Source: Shewanella sp. ANA-3 (GTDB lineage: Bacteria; Pseudomonadota; Gammaproteobacteria; Enterobacterales; Shewanellaceae). From it: a stretch of DNA of 64,000 nt. Positions 33,588 through 43,357 of this stretch are shown here, piece by piece. The notes beneath the pieces are model-generated. The model was not told the origin of the DNA. It saw only the letters and a list, made by a program, of their open reading frames with translations, and searched no databases. Positions within the stretch are counted from its first letter, which is position 1. Each line of letters starts with the position of its first letter. Position numbers and translations under genes: made by a program. The stretch covers positions 2,976,001 to 3,040,000 of the forward strand of contig NC_008577.1 of assembly GCF_000203935.1 (NCBI RefSeq), read 5' to 3'.

Positions 33588-34808
33588 TTACCCTTCAGGC
33601 CGCTCAGAAACCCTGGGCAGTGCGCATTCCTTCAGCACAGTGGCAATACTACTGACACAGCACCTTATTACCGCCTCGCTATGGGATGCGCTTAAGGTAA
33701 TGCGCAATCTTGCCGAGCCGACCGGCACTGTGGGTGGGCGAATAGCGCCGACCCAAATGCCTAATGCCTTTAGCTTTTCCGCCACCCGCATGGTTTGCGT
33801 CGCATCACCAATAATCAAAGGTTGAATCGCCGTGTCGCTACCTAGGAGTGGAATGTCAGCATCTTGGCACAACTGCTTGAACAATAAGATATTGCGCTGC
33901 AATTTTTGCTTAAGCTCAGGATGGGCCTCAGTGTATTCAACAGCGGCCAAGGCAAGGGCCGCATTGGCGGGCGACAAGGCGGTGGAATAGATATATTCCC
34001 GTGCGTTGCTGACCAGAAATTCAATCAACTGCCGACAACCAAGAATCGCGGCTCCCTGACAGCCTAACGCCTTACCAAAGGTCACTATCTGGATATCGAT
34101 AAGGTTTGAAGCTGGAGTAGACTCAGCTTGAACACTCACAGCATCAACAACGCCAAAGCCATGGGCATCATCGACAATTAGCCAAGCATTATGTGCTCGG
34201 CAAAGTGCGGATAACGCCGAAATCGGCGCAATATCACCATCCATGCTGAACACACTCTCAGTGATCAGGGCAGATACAGCGTTCTTCGCTAATAGACGCT
34301 CGGCGCTTTCGGTGGAATTATGCAAAAATCGCTTAAAATCCGCGCCGCTATCGCGTAATCCATCGATAATCGATGCATGAACCAGTTTATCGGCCAGCAC
34401 CACATCCTGCTTATCGAACAAGGTTTTACACAAGGTAGTATTGGCACTAAACCCTGAGCTAAAGAGTAGCGCCGCCTCAAATCCTGTTATCTGGCACAGC
34501 TTAGTTTCTAGCGCCAAATGCGCCTCGCTGTAGCCCGTCACCAGCGGTGATGCGCCGCTACCAACGCCATATTGCTTAGCGCCAAGGCGCAGCGCCTCGA
34601 CCAATGCGGGAGCACGGGAAAGGCCTAAGTAATCATTACTGCTGAAGTTAAGATAGTGCTGCTCCGCTAAGCCAAACTGGGGACCATCCTCACTGAGTGC
34701 TACCGCGCTCGACAATGCCTGACGCTGCCTAAGCAAACCTTGCTCGGCTAACGCCTGCTGACGGGCGAGGATTTTTGAACCCAGTTTTGAGGTGAGTGGT
34801 GAACTCAT
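33588..34808 (-). CDS. bioF: 8-amino-7-oxononanoate synthase BioF
   Basis: A 406-aa PLP-dependent synthase that condenses pimeloyl-ACP with alanine. YLNFSSNDYLGLSRAPALVEAL, GVGSGASPLVTGYSEAHLALE, ESVFSMDGDIAP, VDDAHGFGVV and the PLP lysine region TFGKALGCQGAAIL are conserved. ATG at 34808 has only a weak ribosome-binding site, and the 234-bp gap to bioB holds short repeats, so it may need its own translation signals. The frame ends within a Leu/Arg/Ser tail (ALPRVSERPEG). Confidence 0.95.
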   Translation of the reverse strand: MSSPLTSKLGSKILARQQALAEQGLLRQRQALSSAVALSEDGPQFGLAEQHYLNFSSNDYLGLSRAPALVEALRLGAKQYGVGSGASPLVTGYSEAHLALETKLCQITGFEAALLFSSGFSANTTLCKTLFDKQDVVLADKLVHASIIDGLRDSGADFKRFLHNSTESAERLLAKNAVSALITESVFSMDGDIAPISALSALCRAHNAWLIVDDAHGFGVVDAVSVQAESTPASNLIDIQIVTFGKALGCQGAAILGCRQLIEFLVSNAREYIYSTALSPANAALALAAVEYTEAHPELKQKLQRNILLFKQLCQDADIPLLGSDTAIQPLIIGDATQTMRVAEKLKALGIWVGAIRPPTVPVGSARLRITLSASHSEAVIRCCVSSIATVLKECALPRVSERPEG

Positions 34809-34860
34809 TTTTTCTTACTCAACTTTTCTTACTCAATTTCTCTTGCTCAACTTTTCTTGC
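34808..34860. repeat. short imperfect 13-14 bp repeats upstream of bioF
   Basis: About four units of the type TTTTCTTACTCAAC lie directly upstream of the bioF start, inside the bioB-bioF spacer. Confidence 0.65.
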
Positions 34861-35042
34861 TGTGTATTTTACTTTGCTGGCTTACTCGGCGTCTTGACTG
34901 GTTTTTCGTTCAGTCTCGGCATAACGACGACTCAAATGCTCGCTGAGTCTCACCGCCCGCATCATCCTTTGGAACCTGCGCTTCGCCACTTAACAAAACG
35001 CAAGTCCAACGTAGCAAGTTTTACTGTGGCGATAAGCCTTAG

Positions 35043-36095
35043 TTACAGCGCCGCCGCATCATAAAAAGGTGCCGAGGCTTTATCTTGGTGGGCAGCAGCT
35101 TTGGCTAATACCGCCTGTTCATCATCGATAGTCGCGGCAGCACCCTGCTCAGGACGTAATCCCAGACGGCGGAACAGGCCCATATCATCACTTTCTTCAG
35201 GGTTTGGCGTAGTCAACAGCTTGCAGCCATAGAAAATCGAGTTCGCGCCAGCAAAGAAACACATGGCCTGCAGTTCGTCAGTCATGTTTTCACGGCCAGC
35301 CGATAAACGCACACGGGACTTAGGCATTAAAATACGCGCCACGGCGATAGTACGGACAAACTCGAGCGGATCTAAATCATCGAGTTTTTCGAAGGGGGTA
35401 CCCGCCACTTTGACCAACATGTTAATGGGCACAGAATCGGGATGCTGAGGCAAATTAGCCAGTTGTTGCAATAAGCCCGCTCGGTCTGTGGCCTTTTCGC
35501 CCATACCAACAATACCGCCAGAGCAAACTTTCATGCCCGATGCACGCACGTGGCTTAAGGTATCTAAACGGTTTTGATAGGTACGGGTCGTGATCACATC
35601 GCCGTAATATTCAGGCGAGGTATCTAAATTGTGGTTGTAGTAATCAAGACCTGCATCGGCCAGCTCGTTGGCTTGTTCAGCACTTAGCATGCCAAGGGTC
35701 ATACAGGTTTCCATGCCGAGGGCTTTGACCTCTTGCACCATTTGCTTGAGGTATGGCATGTCTTTATCTTTCGGGTTACGCCATGCGGCGCCCATACAGA
35801 AACGTGAAGCGCCCGCGGCTTTGGCACTGCGCGCTTCGGTCAATACGGTTTCCATCGCCAATAGGCGCTCTTTTTCAAGGCCAGTGTCGTAACGCGCACT
35901 CTGCGGACAATATTTACAATCCTCAGGACAAGCACCAGTTTTGATCGACAGCAATCGGCTGATCTGCACTTCGTTAGGATCGTACACTTCACGGTGGATA
36001 CTGTGTGCTTTAAATAATAAGTCATTCATCGGCAGCGCAAATAAGGCTTCGATTTCTTCCCGCTTCCAATCATGACGAACTTGCAACTGCGACAT
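35043..36095 (-). CDS. bioB: biotin synthase BioB
   Basis: A 350-aa radical-SAM enzyme that inserts sulfur into dethiobiotin. The SAM-cluster motif [42 protein letters not shown] and SAGRENM are typical. First gene of the leftward bioBFCD operon, under the BirA-like operator shared with bioA. Confidence 0.97.
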   Translation of the reverse strand: MSQLQVRHDWKREEIEALFALPMNDLLFKAHSIHREVYDPNEVQISRLLSIKTGACPEDCKYCPQSARYDTGLEKERLLAMETVLTEARSAKAAGASRFCMGAAWRNPKDKDMPYLKQMVQEVKALGMETCMTLGMLSAEQANELADAGLDYYNHNLDTSPEYYGDVITTRTYQNRLDTLSHVRASGMKVCSGGIVGMGEKATDRAGLLQQLANLPQHPDSVPINMLVKVAGTPFEKLDDLDPLEFVRTIAVARILMPKSRVRLSAGRENMTDELQAMCFFAGANSIFYGCKLLTTPNPEESDDMGLFRRLGLRPEQGAAATIDDEQAVLAKAAAHQDKASAPFYDAAAL

Positions 36096-36151
36096 TGAAC
36101 ACCCTTTTATTTTTGTATTTTACCTTGGCTAGGATAACCTCAGCCCTTAAA

Positions 36152-36184
36152 CTGTCAACGCCAACCAGTGATACAGGTTTACCA
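36152..36184. promoter_or_regulatory. BirA-type operator between bioB and bioA
   Basis: CTGTCAACG (36152-36160) and GGTTTACCA (36176-36184), separated by 15 bp, match the bioO half-sites TTGTAAACC / GGTTTACAA in spacing and at most positions. The location in the divergent bio promoter region supports BirA repression of both operons when biotinyl-AMP is abundant. Confidence 0.7.
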
Positions 36185-36217
36185 CTGATTAATTTTCAAT
36201 CAACGCTGTGAGCTTTT

Positions 36218-37576
36218 ATGCGCAATTTACTCGATTTGGATTTTGATAGCGCCCATATTTGGCATCCTTATACCTCCATGACCCGCGCACTTCCTGTTTA
36301 TGGGGTACACAGTGCACAAGGCTGCGAGCTGGAATTGGTCGATGGCCGTAAGCTTATCGATGGCACCAGCTCCTGGTGGGCCTGCGTACATGGTTACGGA
36401 CACCCAGCGATATTAACGGCGATGGAGCGGCAACTGCACCAACTTAGCCATGTGATGTTTGGCGGCATTACCCACGAGCCCGCCATTACACTCTGCAAAA
36501 AACTGCTGGCGATGACCTGCGAGCCCCTCACTAAAGTCTTTCTCTGCGACTCAGGCTCAATTGCCGTCGAAGTCGCCATCAAAATGGCGCTGCAATATTG
36601 GCAGGGGCAAGATTTGCCTTTAGCGCAAAAGGCCCAAAAACAGCGCATTCTTACGGTGAAGAAGGGTTACCATGGCGATACTTTTGCCGCCATGAGTGTC
36701 TGCGATCCCGAAGGTGGCATGCATACCATGTTTGGCGAAGCCGTCACGAAGCAGTGTTTTGTCGACGCGCCGCAAACACCCTTCGGTGAGCCATTACGCC
36801 AAGATGATTTAGCGCCAATGCAACGTATTTTACGCGAGCAACATCCAGAGATTGCCGCCGTGATTATCGAGCCGATTATGCAGGGCGCTGGGGGAATGCG
36901 ATTCTACAGCAGCGAGTATTTACGCGGCCTGCGTGCCCTGTGTGATGAATATAATGTGCTGCTTATTCTCGATGAAATCGCCACGGGTTTTGGGCGGACT
37001 GGTAAGTTATTTGCCTATGAGCATGCCGACATCACGCCCGACATTCTCTGCCTGGGCAAAGCGTTAACGGGCGGTTATATCAGTCTTGCCGCCACCTTGT
37101 GCACGGATAACGTCGCCCAAGGCATTAGCCAATCGCCCGCAGGTGTCTTTATGCATGGCCCGACATTTATGGGCAATCCCCTCGCCTGCGCCGCCGCCTG
37201 CGCCAGCTTAGATTTAATCAATCAGCAGGAGTGGCCAGCACAGGTTGCCGCCATCGAGCAGCAAATGCAGCGCGAGCTTGCCGATGCCATCGATATTCCC
37301 AGCGTGAAAGAGGTGCGCGTGCTCGGCGCGGTTGGCGTGCTCGAAATGCACCAAGCGGTCAATACCGCCGCACTGCAACAGCAATTTGTCGACTTAGGCG
37401 TATGGGTGCGCCCCTTTGCCAACCTGATTTATATTATGCCGCCCTATGTGATTAGTTCTTCACAGCTCACAAGGCTGACTCAGGCGATGAAGCAAGTGGC
37501 GGCAACGATTGCACCGCCCCATGCCAATCAAAGCGAGGCACTGGTGACAGAGAGCATCACTATCAGCCACGGCTAA
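36218..37576 (+). CDS. bioA: adenosylmethionine-8-amino-7-oxononanoate aminotransferase BioA
   Basis: A 452-aa PLP aminotransferase that uses SAM as amino donor to make 7,8-diaminopelargonate. IWHPYTSMTRALPVYGV, LIDGTSSWWACVHGYGHP, DEIATGFGRTGKLFA and GKALTGGYISLAATL (PLP Lys) are signature segments. Divergent from bioB with the BirA-like operator between. A long pentanucleotide repeat begins 35 bp after the stop codon. Confidence 0.97.
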   Translation: MRNLLDLDFDSAHIWHPYTSMTRALPVYGVHSAQGCELELVDGRKLIDGTSSWWACVHGYGHPAILTAMERQLHQLSHVMFGGITHEPAITLCKKLLAMTCEPLTKVFLCDSGSIAVEVAIKMALQYWQGQDLPLAQKAQKQRILTVKKGYHGDTFAAMSVCDPEGGMHTMFGEAVTKQCFVDAPQTPFGEPLRQDDLAPMQRILREQHPEIAAVIIEPIMQGAGGMRFYSSEYLRGLRALCDEYNVLLILDEIATGFGRTGKLFAYEHADITPDILCLGKALTGGYISLAATLCTDNVAQGISQSPAGVFMHGPTFMGNPLACAAACASLDLINQQEWPAQVAAIEQQMQRELADAIDIPSVKEVRVLGAVGVLEMHQAVNTAALQQQFVDLGVWVRPFANLIYIMPPYVISSSQLTRLTQAMKQVAATIAPPHANQSEALVTESITISHG

Positions 37577-37610
37577 TGTTGTTCAATCACAATGCACTCG
37601 TGATGCAAGC

Positions 37611-37680
37611 TCTGCTCTGCTCTGCTCTGCTCTGCTCTGCTCTGCTCTGCTCTGCTCTGCTCTGCTCTGCTCTGTTCTGC
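37611..37680. repeat. (TCTGC)n pentanucleotide repeat after bioA
   Basis: Twelve perfect TCTGC units (37611-37670) are followed by TCTGT and TCTGC, 70 bp in all. No ORF uses it; bioA ends 35 bp before it. Confidence 0.97.
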
Positions 37681-38079
37681 ACATCTTAGCTTGGCCCAAT
37701 TTAAACTCAGCCAAATATCAGTTCAACCGAGTGAGTAACACTCGGCTGGACTGTTTCTCTAAGGCCTCTGACTTTGGCTTTGCGATCCTAACCCAGTTCA
37801 ATCAACCGGCTCCGAATTGAGTGATCTTTTGTACTCTTAATGTGGTTAATCTTACTTTGAGTGAAAGTCGTCACATAAAAACGCTTTAGATAACCTTGTT
37901 CACAAATTGCATAAAATCTCACTATTTTCACATTTATTTAGCAAGTTAACTGGAAAATTAGTTAAAGCCAGTAATGCTTAATAACACTGACTTCCACATA
38001 AGTACGTTTCATAAGCAGCCGCTAAAAACCTAGGCAAAAAGGATAGCTTAGTGAGCGTGACCAAGAAAAAGGAGCTTTT
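37681..38079. other. non-coding region upstream of the chemoreceptor gene
   Basis: About 400 bp with no ORF. AAAAAGGAGC lies just before the chemoreceptor start. No terminator for bioA and no clear inverted repeat were found. Confidence 0.4.
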
Positions 38080-39681
38080 ATGTTTAAACTCGCCGACATC
38101 CCCGTCAGCCGAAAACTCGCGCTACAACTTATCACAGCCCTTATCGGCGCCTTAATTCTTCTCACCCTTTCTGTCACTACCTTAAAAAGCAATTTGATGG
38201 CAGAACGTGAAGCCAGACTCAACGCAGTGCTCAGCTTAGCCCTCAGTCGTATTCAGGCTTTACAGCAAAACTTACCCCTAGAGCAGGCTCAACAAGCCGC
38301 AAAAGAGATGCTTAACAATATGCGGTTCGACGGTGACAACTACCTGTTTGTGATTGATGAAACACGCCACATCATAGTTCACCCCGTTAAACCCGAGTTA
38401 GTCAGCCAGCAAATGGGCAACAATGGCGCAGAGCAGTACTGGTTCAGCATGGTCGAATTAGGGCGCAATGGTCAGCAAGGTGTCTTGCAATATCCTTGGG
38501 TAACAGGCAATGGCAAAAAAGCCCAGAAAATGTCCTTAGTGATGGGATTTAAACCCTGGGGCTGGATTTTAGGATCGGGGATTTTACTGCAAGACATTGA
38601 AAACACGATTTGGCATGAATATGTGCTAATGGGCGGCACTACACTTATTCTCATTCTACTGATGGCGGCACTGGGCTACATCATCAGTCGCTCTATTGTT
38701 CAACCCTTAGATCAAGTGAATAACGCGATGCAAATCATCGCCACTGGCAACCTGACGCCGCAGCTTGCGGTCACAGGCAAAGATGAACTTGCGGCCCTAG
38801 CGCACAATATCAATCAGAGCATGGCAAGCATTCGAACGGCATTGGCTGAGGCTAACCACAGCGCCGACAACGTCTCACAAGCCGCTTCACGTATAGCATC
38901 AACCGCCGAAGAAACCAATCAAGCGGTAAACAACCAGCGGGATCAACTCGCCCAGTTAGCCACGGCGATGAACGAAATGAGCGCCACCATTGCCGATGTG
39001 GCCAATAATGCCGAAAGTACCGCGAAAGACACTAAAGAAGCCACCCGCGAAGCCGGACTTGGCGATAAGGACGTGCACGCCAGCGTTGACGGTATCCATG
39101 CGCTTGCCAAAGAAGTGGAACAAGCAACGCAGCAAGTGAATAAATTAAAAGAAGAAATCATGCAAATCAGTGAAGTGACGGCGGTGATCAGTGCTATTTC
39201 GGATCAAACCAATTTATTAGCATTAAACGCCGCCATTGAAGCGGCGCGTGCCGGTGAGCAGGGCCGAGGTTTCGCCGTGGTGGCCGATGAAGTGCGGCAA
39301 TTAGCCAGCAGAACGAGGCAATCGACAGAGGAAATTCAAAACACTATTTCCCTATTACAACAACGTGCCGTCAGTGCTGCCAATGCGATGGATACGAGCC
39401 GCGATCTGGCTGAAAAGAGCGTTGACCAGTCCACAAAGGCAGGCAACGATTTATCCCTCATTGTGACCCATATTAAGCACGTGAGTGATATGGCCACCCA
39501 GATTGCAACCGCGGCCGAAGAGCAAAGCGCGGTGGCAGAAGAAATGAACCGTAACGTCTGCGGGATTAATAGTTCGGCGCTTGAAGTGTCTGAATCAGCC
39601 ACCTATCTCGCTCAAGAAAGCGAGAGCCTCGCCGAGCTATCGCTTAATCTCAATAACAAACTGGCGGCGTTTAAGCTCTAA
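38080..39681 (+). CDS. methyl-accepting chemotaxis protein with Cache sensor
   Basis: A 533-aa chemoreceptor. TM1 is near residues 15-32. A periplasmic single Cache-like domain ([31 protein letters not shown]) is followed by TM2 near 190-208, a HAMP domain ([19 protein letters not shown]) and a methyl-accepting cytoplasmic domain. Its hairpin tip reads [41 protein letters not shown]. The ligand is unknown; Cache_2-type sensors often bind small carboxylates. It lies beside acs and the CrbS-like kinase, convergent with the latter. Confidence 0.9.
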   Translation: MFKLADIPVSRKLALQLITALIGALILLTLSVTTLKSNLMAEREARLNAVLSLALSRIQALQQNLPLEQAQQAAKEMLNNMRFDGDNYLFVIDETRHIIVHPVKPELVSQQMGNNGAEQYWFSMVELGRNGQQGVLQYPWVTGNGKKAQKMSLVMGFKPWGWILGSGILLQDIENTIWHEYVLMGGTTLILILLMAALGYIISRSIVQPLDQVNNAMQIIATGNLTPQLAVTGKDELAALAHNINQSMASIRTALAEANHSADNVSQAASRIASTAEETNQAVNNQRDQLAQLATAMNEMSATIADVANNAESTAKDTKEATREAGLGDKDVHASVDGIHALAKEVEQATQQVNKLKEEIMQISEVTAVISAISDQTNLLALNAAIEAARAGEQGRGFAVVADEVRQLASRTRQSTEEIQNTISLLQQRAVSAANAMDTSRDLAEKSVDQSTKAGNDLSLIVTHIKHVSDMATQIATAAEEQSAVAEEMNRNVCGINSSALEVSESATYLAQESESLAELSLNLNNKLAAFKL

Positions 39682-39711
39682 ATCAGAGTGATATCAGAGT
39701 GATATCAATAT

Positions 39712-39737
39712 GGGGCCAACATCCTGATGTTGGCCCC
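39712..39737. terminator. bidirectional terminator between the chemoreceptor and kinase genes
   Basis: GGGGCCAACATC (39712-39723) pairs perfectly with 39726-39737, followed by TTCTTT. It sits between convergent genes. Confidence 0.8.
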
Positions 39738-39741
39738 TTCT

Positions 39742-42700
39742 TTAACGACTCGCCTTGACTAGGCTCGAAATCAATGCCCGCAGCGCCGCCGGTTTAATCA
39801 TTTTCGCCATATAGTGGTAACCCCGGCGCTGCACATCCTCCACCAGCTCCTTACGGGTATTGGCCGTGATTAAAATGCCCGGTAACTCTTTGCCATAGAG
39901 CGCGCGGATCCCATCCATCGCATCGACACCATTTTGGCCATCGTCCAAGTGGAAATCCGCTAAAACAATATCCGGCGCCACCCCTTTTAGGCCTAACTTT
40001 ATGCGCGCATCGGCTAAATCCTTGGCGCAAATCACCTCACACTGCCAGCGGCTGAGTAGACTCTCAAGCCCCGCCAAAATGGCCTCTTCGTTGTCGATGC
40101 ATAGCACTTTAATGCCAGACAAAGGTTGCAATAGCGATGGCAACGCCTTCACCTGCGGCTGACGCACGGTTTCCCCTAAAGGCACACTTATAGAGAACAC
40201 TGAACCACGTCCAAGTTGTGAGGACACTTGAATACTGTGGTTTAGTACCCGGCTGATCCTATCGGCAATCGCCAACCCTAGGCCAAGGCCGCTAACGCTT
40301 TTACTACGTGGATTATTTAAGCGCTTAAACTCTTTGAAAATTTCACGGGTTTCGTGCTCATCAATCCCGCAGCCCGTATCTAATACTTGGATCTCTAACT
40401 CACTGCCGCGATGGCGACAGCCAAACAGCACCCGCCCACCTCGGGCATAACGGTAAGCATTGGTTAAGAAGTTTTGCAGCACACGCCGCAGTAACGAAGG
40501 ATCGGAATTAACCGTCGCGCTACAGGGGACCATCTTAAAGCGAATTTGATTGTCCGCCGCCATCGCCTCAAATTCGACCGACAGACCATTGAGCAGCTCG
40601 GATATGGCAAAGTCGCGGCGATTGACCTCCACCATGCCGGAATCCAGCTTCGAAATATCCAATAAGTCGGTGAGCAACTCGCCCGCTGTTTTGAGCGAGC
40701 TATTTACATGGGATAGGGTGGTGCGCGCCTCGCGGTCCAAATTAGGGTATTGGGACAAAGAAGCAGTAAACAGCCTTGCCGCATTTAAGGGTTGCATTAA
40801 ATCGTGCCCTACCGCCGCTAAAAAGCGACTCTTAGAAGCGTTCGCCATTTCTTCCTGCGCCTTGGCCTCAAGTAATTCACTGTTTAGCATGGCTAACTCG
40901 TAGGTTCGCTCTTTAACGCGCGATTCGAGGGTTTCATTGGCCTCAAGCAAAGCCCGTTCCTGCTCGCGGTATTGAGTGATGTCGGTAAAAGTCATCACAA
41001 AGCCGCCATCTGGCATAGGATTGCCTTGAATTTTAATCACTTTACCGTCTTTACGTTGCCGCTCTGAGGTATGCGGCGTGCCATTACGCATATGCTGCAC
41101 ACGTTTTTCGACCTGCGACTCAATATCCCCCTCGCCGCAATATCCCCGCGCCGCGTTAAAGCGGATCACTTCGCCAATCGGCATACCTTGCTGTAAAAAA
41201 CCTTCAGGATATTGATACAGCTCCACGTATTTGTAGTTCCATGCCACCAAGTTAAGGTCGCTGTCGATAACACTCATCCCCTCATAGGCATGCTCGATAG
41301 CCCCGCGCAGCATATCTTGGCTGAGCATGATTTTCGATGAGGCTTCATCGACAAGGCTAAAGACCTCATCGAGCGCCAAGTCGCGCCCCTGTAAAACTGA
41401 GTCCATTACCAAGGAAGCACTCGATGCGCCAAGCACCCCGGCGAGTAAGCGTTCGGTGTGGGCGATAAGCTCAGGGGTTGCGGCCTTGTGCCAGCTGTCA
41501 CTCTTAACCGCCTCAGTTGAGAATCGGCTAAAGCTTTCATAGGCGCGGGTTGGGCTAACAAAGCGGCTGGCTAAGATAAGCAAGTCCTGCTGGGAGATAG
41601 GGCCATTTTTCTTATTGGCATTATTTTTAAGCTTACCCGGGCTGACAAAGGCGCTGGCTTGAATACGCTCGGCCACCCCCGCCCTAAACCAAATCGAGCC
41701 TAAGATGTAGCAGGCAATATTGGCAAACAAGGCTGTGAGCGCATCGCGCACATTGGGGGTAATGGCATCTAACAGGTCGATATTACTCGACAATAAGGTC
41801 GCCACATTTTGGCCGTCATTCATGCCGCTCAGCATGATGTAAAACCACAGGCCAAAGCCCACACTTAAGCCTAAAAACACCCCGGCACGATTACCGTGCT
41901 TCCAATAGAGCCCTCCCACCAGCGCAGGAGCCAGCTGGGCAAACGCCCCAAAGGATAACATCCCAAGGTGCGATAGCGAGTCACTGTCGGCGAGCGCCAG
42001 ATAACTGCCATAACCCAGGCCAAGGATGATGACGATGGCCAGGCGGCGTGCATTTAACAGCATCTGCGAAAACTGGCTAAAGTTTTTCTCACGGATATTG
42101 CCCGTGCGCAGCATCACGGGCACCAGCCACTCGTTACTCACCATCACGCTTATTGTCACTACCGCCACAATTACCATGCCAGTCGCCGCTGATAAAGTGC
42201 CTAACAGCGCAATCACGGCGAGCAGTGGATGATCTAACGCAAGCGGTAAATTGATCACATAAGTGTCTGCGGCAACGCTATCCCCAAGGATGACTTTACC
42301 CGCTAGTGCCAGTGGCCCAACAAATAAGCCAAATAAGGCCAAATACAGCGGGAACAACCAGCGCCCCTTTGACAACACCGACTCATCGGCGCACTCCACC
42401 ACCATCACGTGGAATTGCCGCGGCATACATAAAAACGCAGCCATGCCAACGAGTAGCTCAGGCATTAAGGCTTCGATTCGCGGATTTGGGTAATTAATTA
42501 AGGCTTTTTCGCTTGCTTGCTGCCAGATATCACCAAAACCGTCGAACACCCCAAAGCTAATCACAATCCCCACCAGCAAAAATGCCGCCAGTTTGACTAA
42601 CGATTCAAAGGCAATCGCCAGCATCATGCCGGGGTTATGCTCGGTAGCGTCGAGCTTACGCGTCCCAAATAGAATGGCAAAAATCGCCAGCAATGCTGTG

Positions 42701-43182
42701 ATAAGTAAAGGGATAGTAATGCCGTTTAAAGGATCGTCTGCTGGCTGAAACAAATTAAGGCTAAATACCATCGCCTTAAGTTGCAGGGCAATGTAGGGCA
42801 TGATGCCAAATAGCGCGATGAGGGTAACAATGGCCGCCAAGGTTTGTGACTTACCGTAACGGGCGGCGATAAAGTCGGCGACCGAGGTAATATTTTGCGC
42901 CTTGGACACGAGGACCATCTTGCGCAGCATGCCAAAACCTAAGGTGAAAATAATGATAGGACCGATAAAAATCGGGATAAAGGACCAAAAATCATTAGCC
43001 GACTGCCCTACGGTACCTAAAAAGCTCCAGGAAGAACAATAAACCGCCAGACTTAAACCATAAATGCCTACCTGAAGCTTCTTGGTCACGCCGCTAAACC
43101 AACGCTCCGCGCCCCAGGCTAAAAGGAATAAAAGTGAGACATAACAAATAGCAATAACGGCGACGACTAAGGTTAGATTCAT
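39742..43182 (-). CDS. crbS: CrbS-like hybrid sensor kinase with solute-symporter domain
   Basis: A 1146-aa membrane hybrid histidine kinase. Residues 1 to about 530 form a sodium/solute symporter-type module with about 13 TM helices. Then come a linker, a PAS domain (YEGMSVIDSDLNLVAWNYKY), a coiled coil, HisKA with His793 in VGHDLMQPLNAARL, an HATPase (LGLGLAIADRISRVL) and a C-terminal receiver with Asp1076 in LADFHLDDG. This matches CrbS / MxtR, which with the LuxR-type partner CrbR controls acetate use through acs. It is divergent from acs, exactly that context; no crbR is in the window. ATG at 43182 fits the family start, and the upstream extension is rejected. Confidence 0.88.
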   Translation of the reverse strand: MNLTLVVAVIAICYVSLLFLLAWGAERWFSGVTKKLQVGIYGLSLAVYCSSWSFLGTVGQSANDFWSFIPIFIGPIIIFTLGFGMLRKMVLVSKAQNITSVADFIAARYGKSQTLAAIVTLIALFGIMPYIALQLKAMVFSLNLFQPADDPLNGITIPLLITALLAIFAILFGTRKLDATEHNPGMMLAIAFESLVKLAAFLLVGIVISFGVFDGFGDIWQQASEKALINYPNPRIEALMPELLVGMAAFLCMPRQFHVMVVECADESVLSKGRWLFPLYLALFGLFVGPLALAGKVILGDSVAADTYVINLPLALDHPLLAVIALLGTLSAATGMVIVAVVTISVMVSNEWLVPVMLRTGNIREKNFSQFSQMLLNARRLAIVIILGLGYGSYLALADSDSLSHLGMLSFGAFAQLAPALVGGLYWKHGNRAGVFLGLSVGFGLWFYIMLSGMNDGQNVATLLSSNIDLLDAITPNVRDALTALFANIACYILGSIWFRAGVAERIQASAFVSPGKLKNNANKKNGPISQQDLLILASRFVSPTRAYESFSRFSTEAVKSDSWHKAATPELIAHTERLLAGVLGASSASLVMDSVLQGRDLALDEVFSLVDEASSKIMLSQDMLRGAIEHAYEGMSVIDSDLNLVAWNYKYVELYQYPEGFLQQGMPIGEVIRFNAARGYCGEGDIESQVEKRVQHMRNGTPHTSERQRKDGKVIKIQGNPMPDGGFVMTFTDITQYREQERALLEANETLESRVKERTYELAMLNSELLEAKAQEEMANASKSRFLAAVGHDLMQPLNAARLFTASLSQYPNLDREARTTLSHVNSSLKTAGELLTDLLDISKLDSGMVEVNRRDFAISELLNGLSVEFEAMAADNQIRFKMVPCSATVNSDPSLLRRVLQNFLTNAYRYARGGRVLFGCRHRGSELEIQVLDTGCGIDEHETREIFKEFKRLNNPRSKSVSGLGLGLAIADRISRVLNHSIQVSSQLGRGSVFSISVPLGETVRQPQVKALPSLLQPLSGIKVLCIDNEEAILAGLESLLSRWQCEVICAKDLADARIKLGLKGVAPDIVLADFHLDDGQNGVDAMDGIRALYGKELPGILITANTRKELVEDVQRRGYHYMAKMIKPAALRALISSLVKASR

Positions 43183-43280
43183 ATTTTTGCTCTTTTTTCC
43201 ATTATTGTGCGATAAATAATGGCTGAAATCTAGCCAGATTTTCGAGTGCAACAGCCTAAATATAAAGGAAATTTTAAAAC

Positions 43281-43294
43281 TAGACCAAGGTCTA
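43281..43294. promoter_or_regulatory. inverted repeat in the acs / crbS intergenic region
   Basis: TAGACC-AA-GGTCTA is a perfect 6-bp inverted repeat 63 bp before the acs start and about 100 bp before the kinase start. It is a candidate operator for a LuxR-type partner such as CrbR. Assignment is by position only. Confidence 0.4.
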
Positions 43295-43357
43295 ATGGAG
43301 TTGCCTGCCCCTTGCATACCATACTCAGACTACGCAATTTTTAGAAAGGGAAGCCCT

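Noticed and set aside
37611..37680. Phase-variable gene controlled by the pentanucleotide tract
   Set aside because: bioA already stops upstream, and no start codon with a ribosome-binding site reads through the tract into a downstream gene in any frame.
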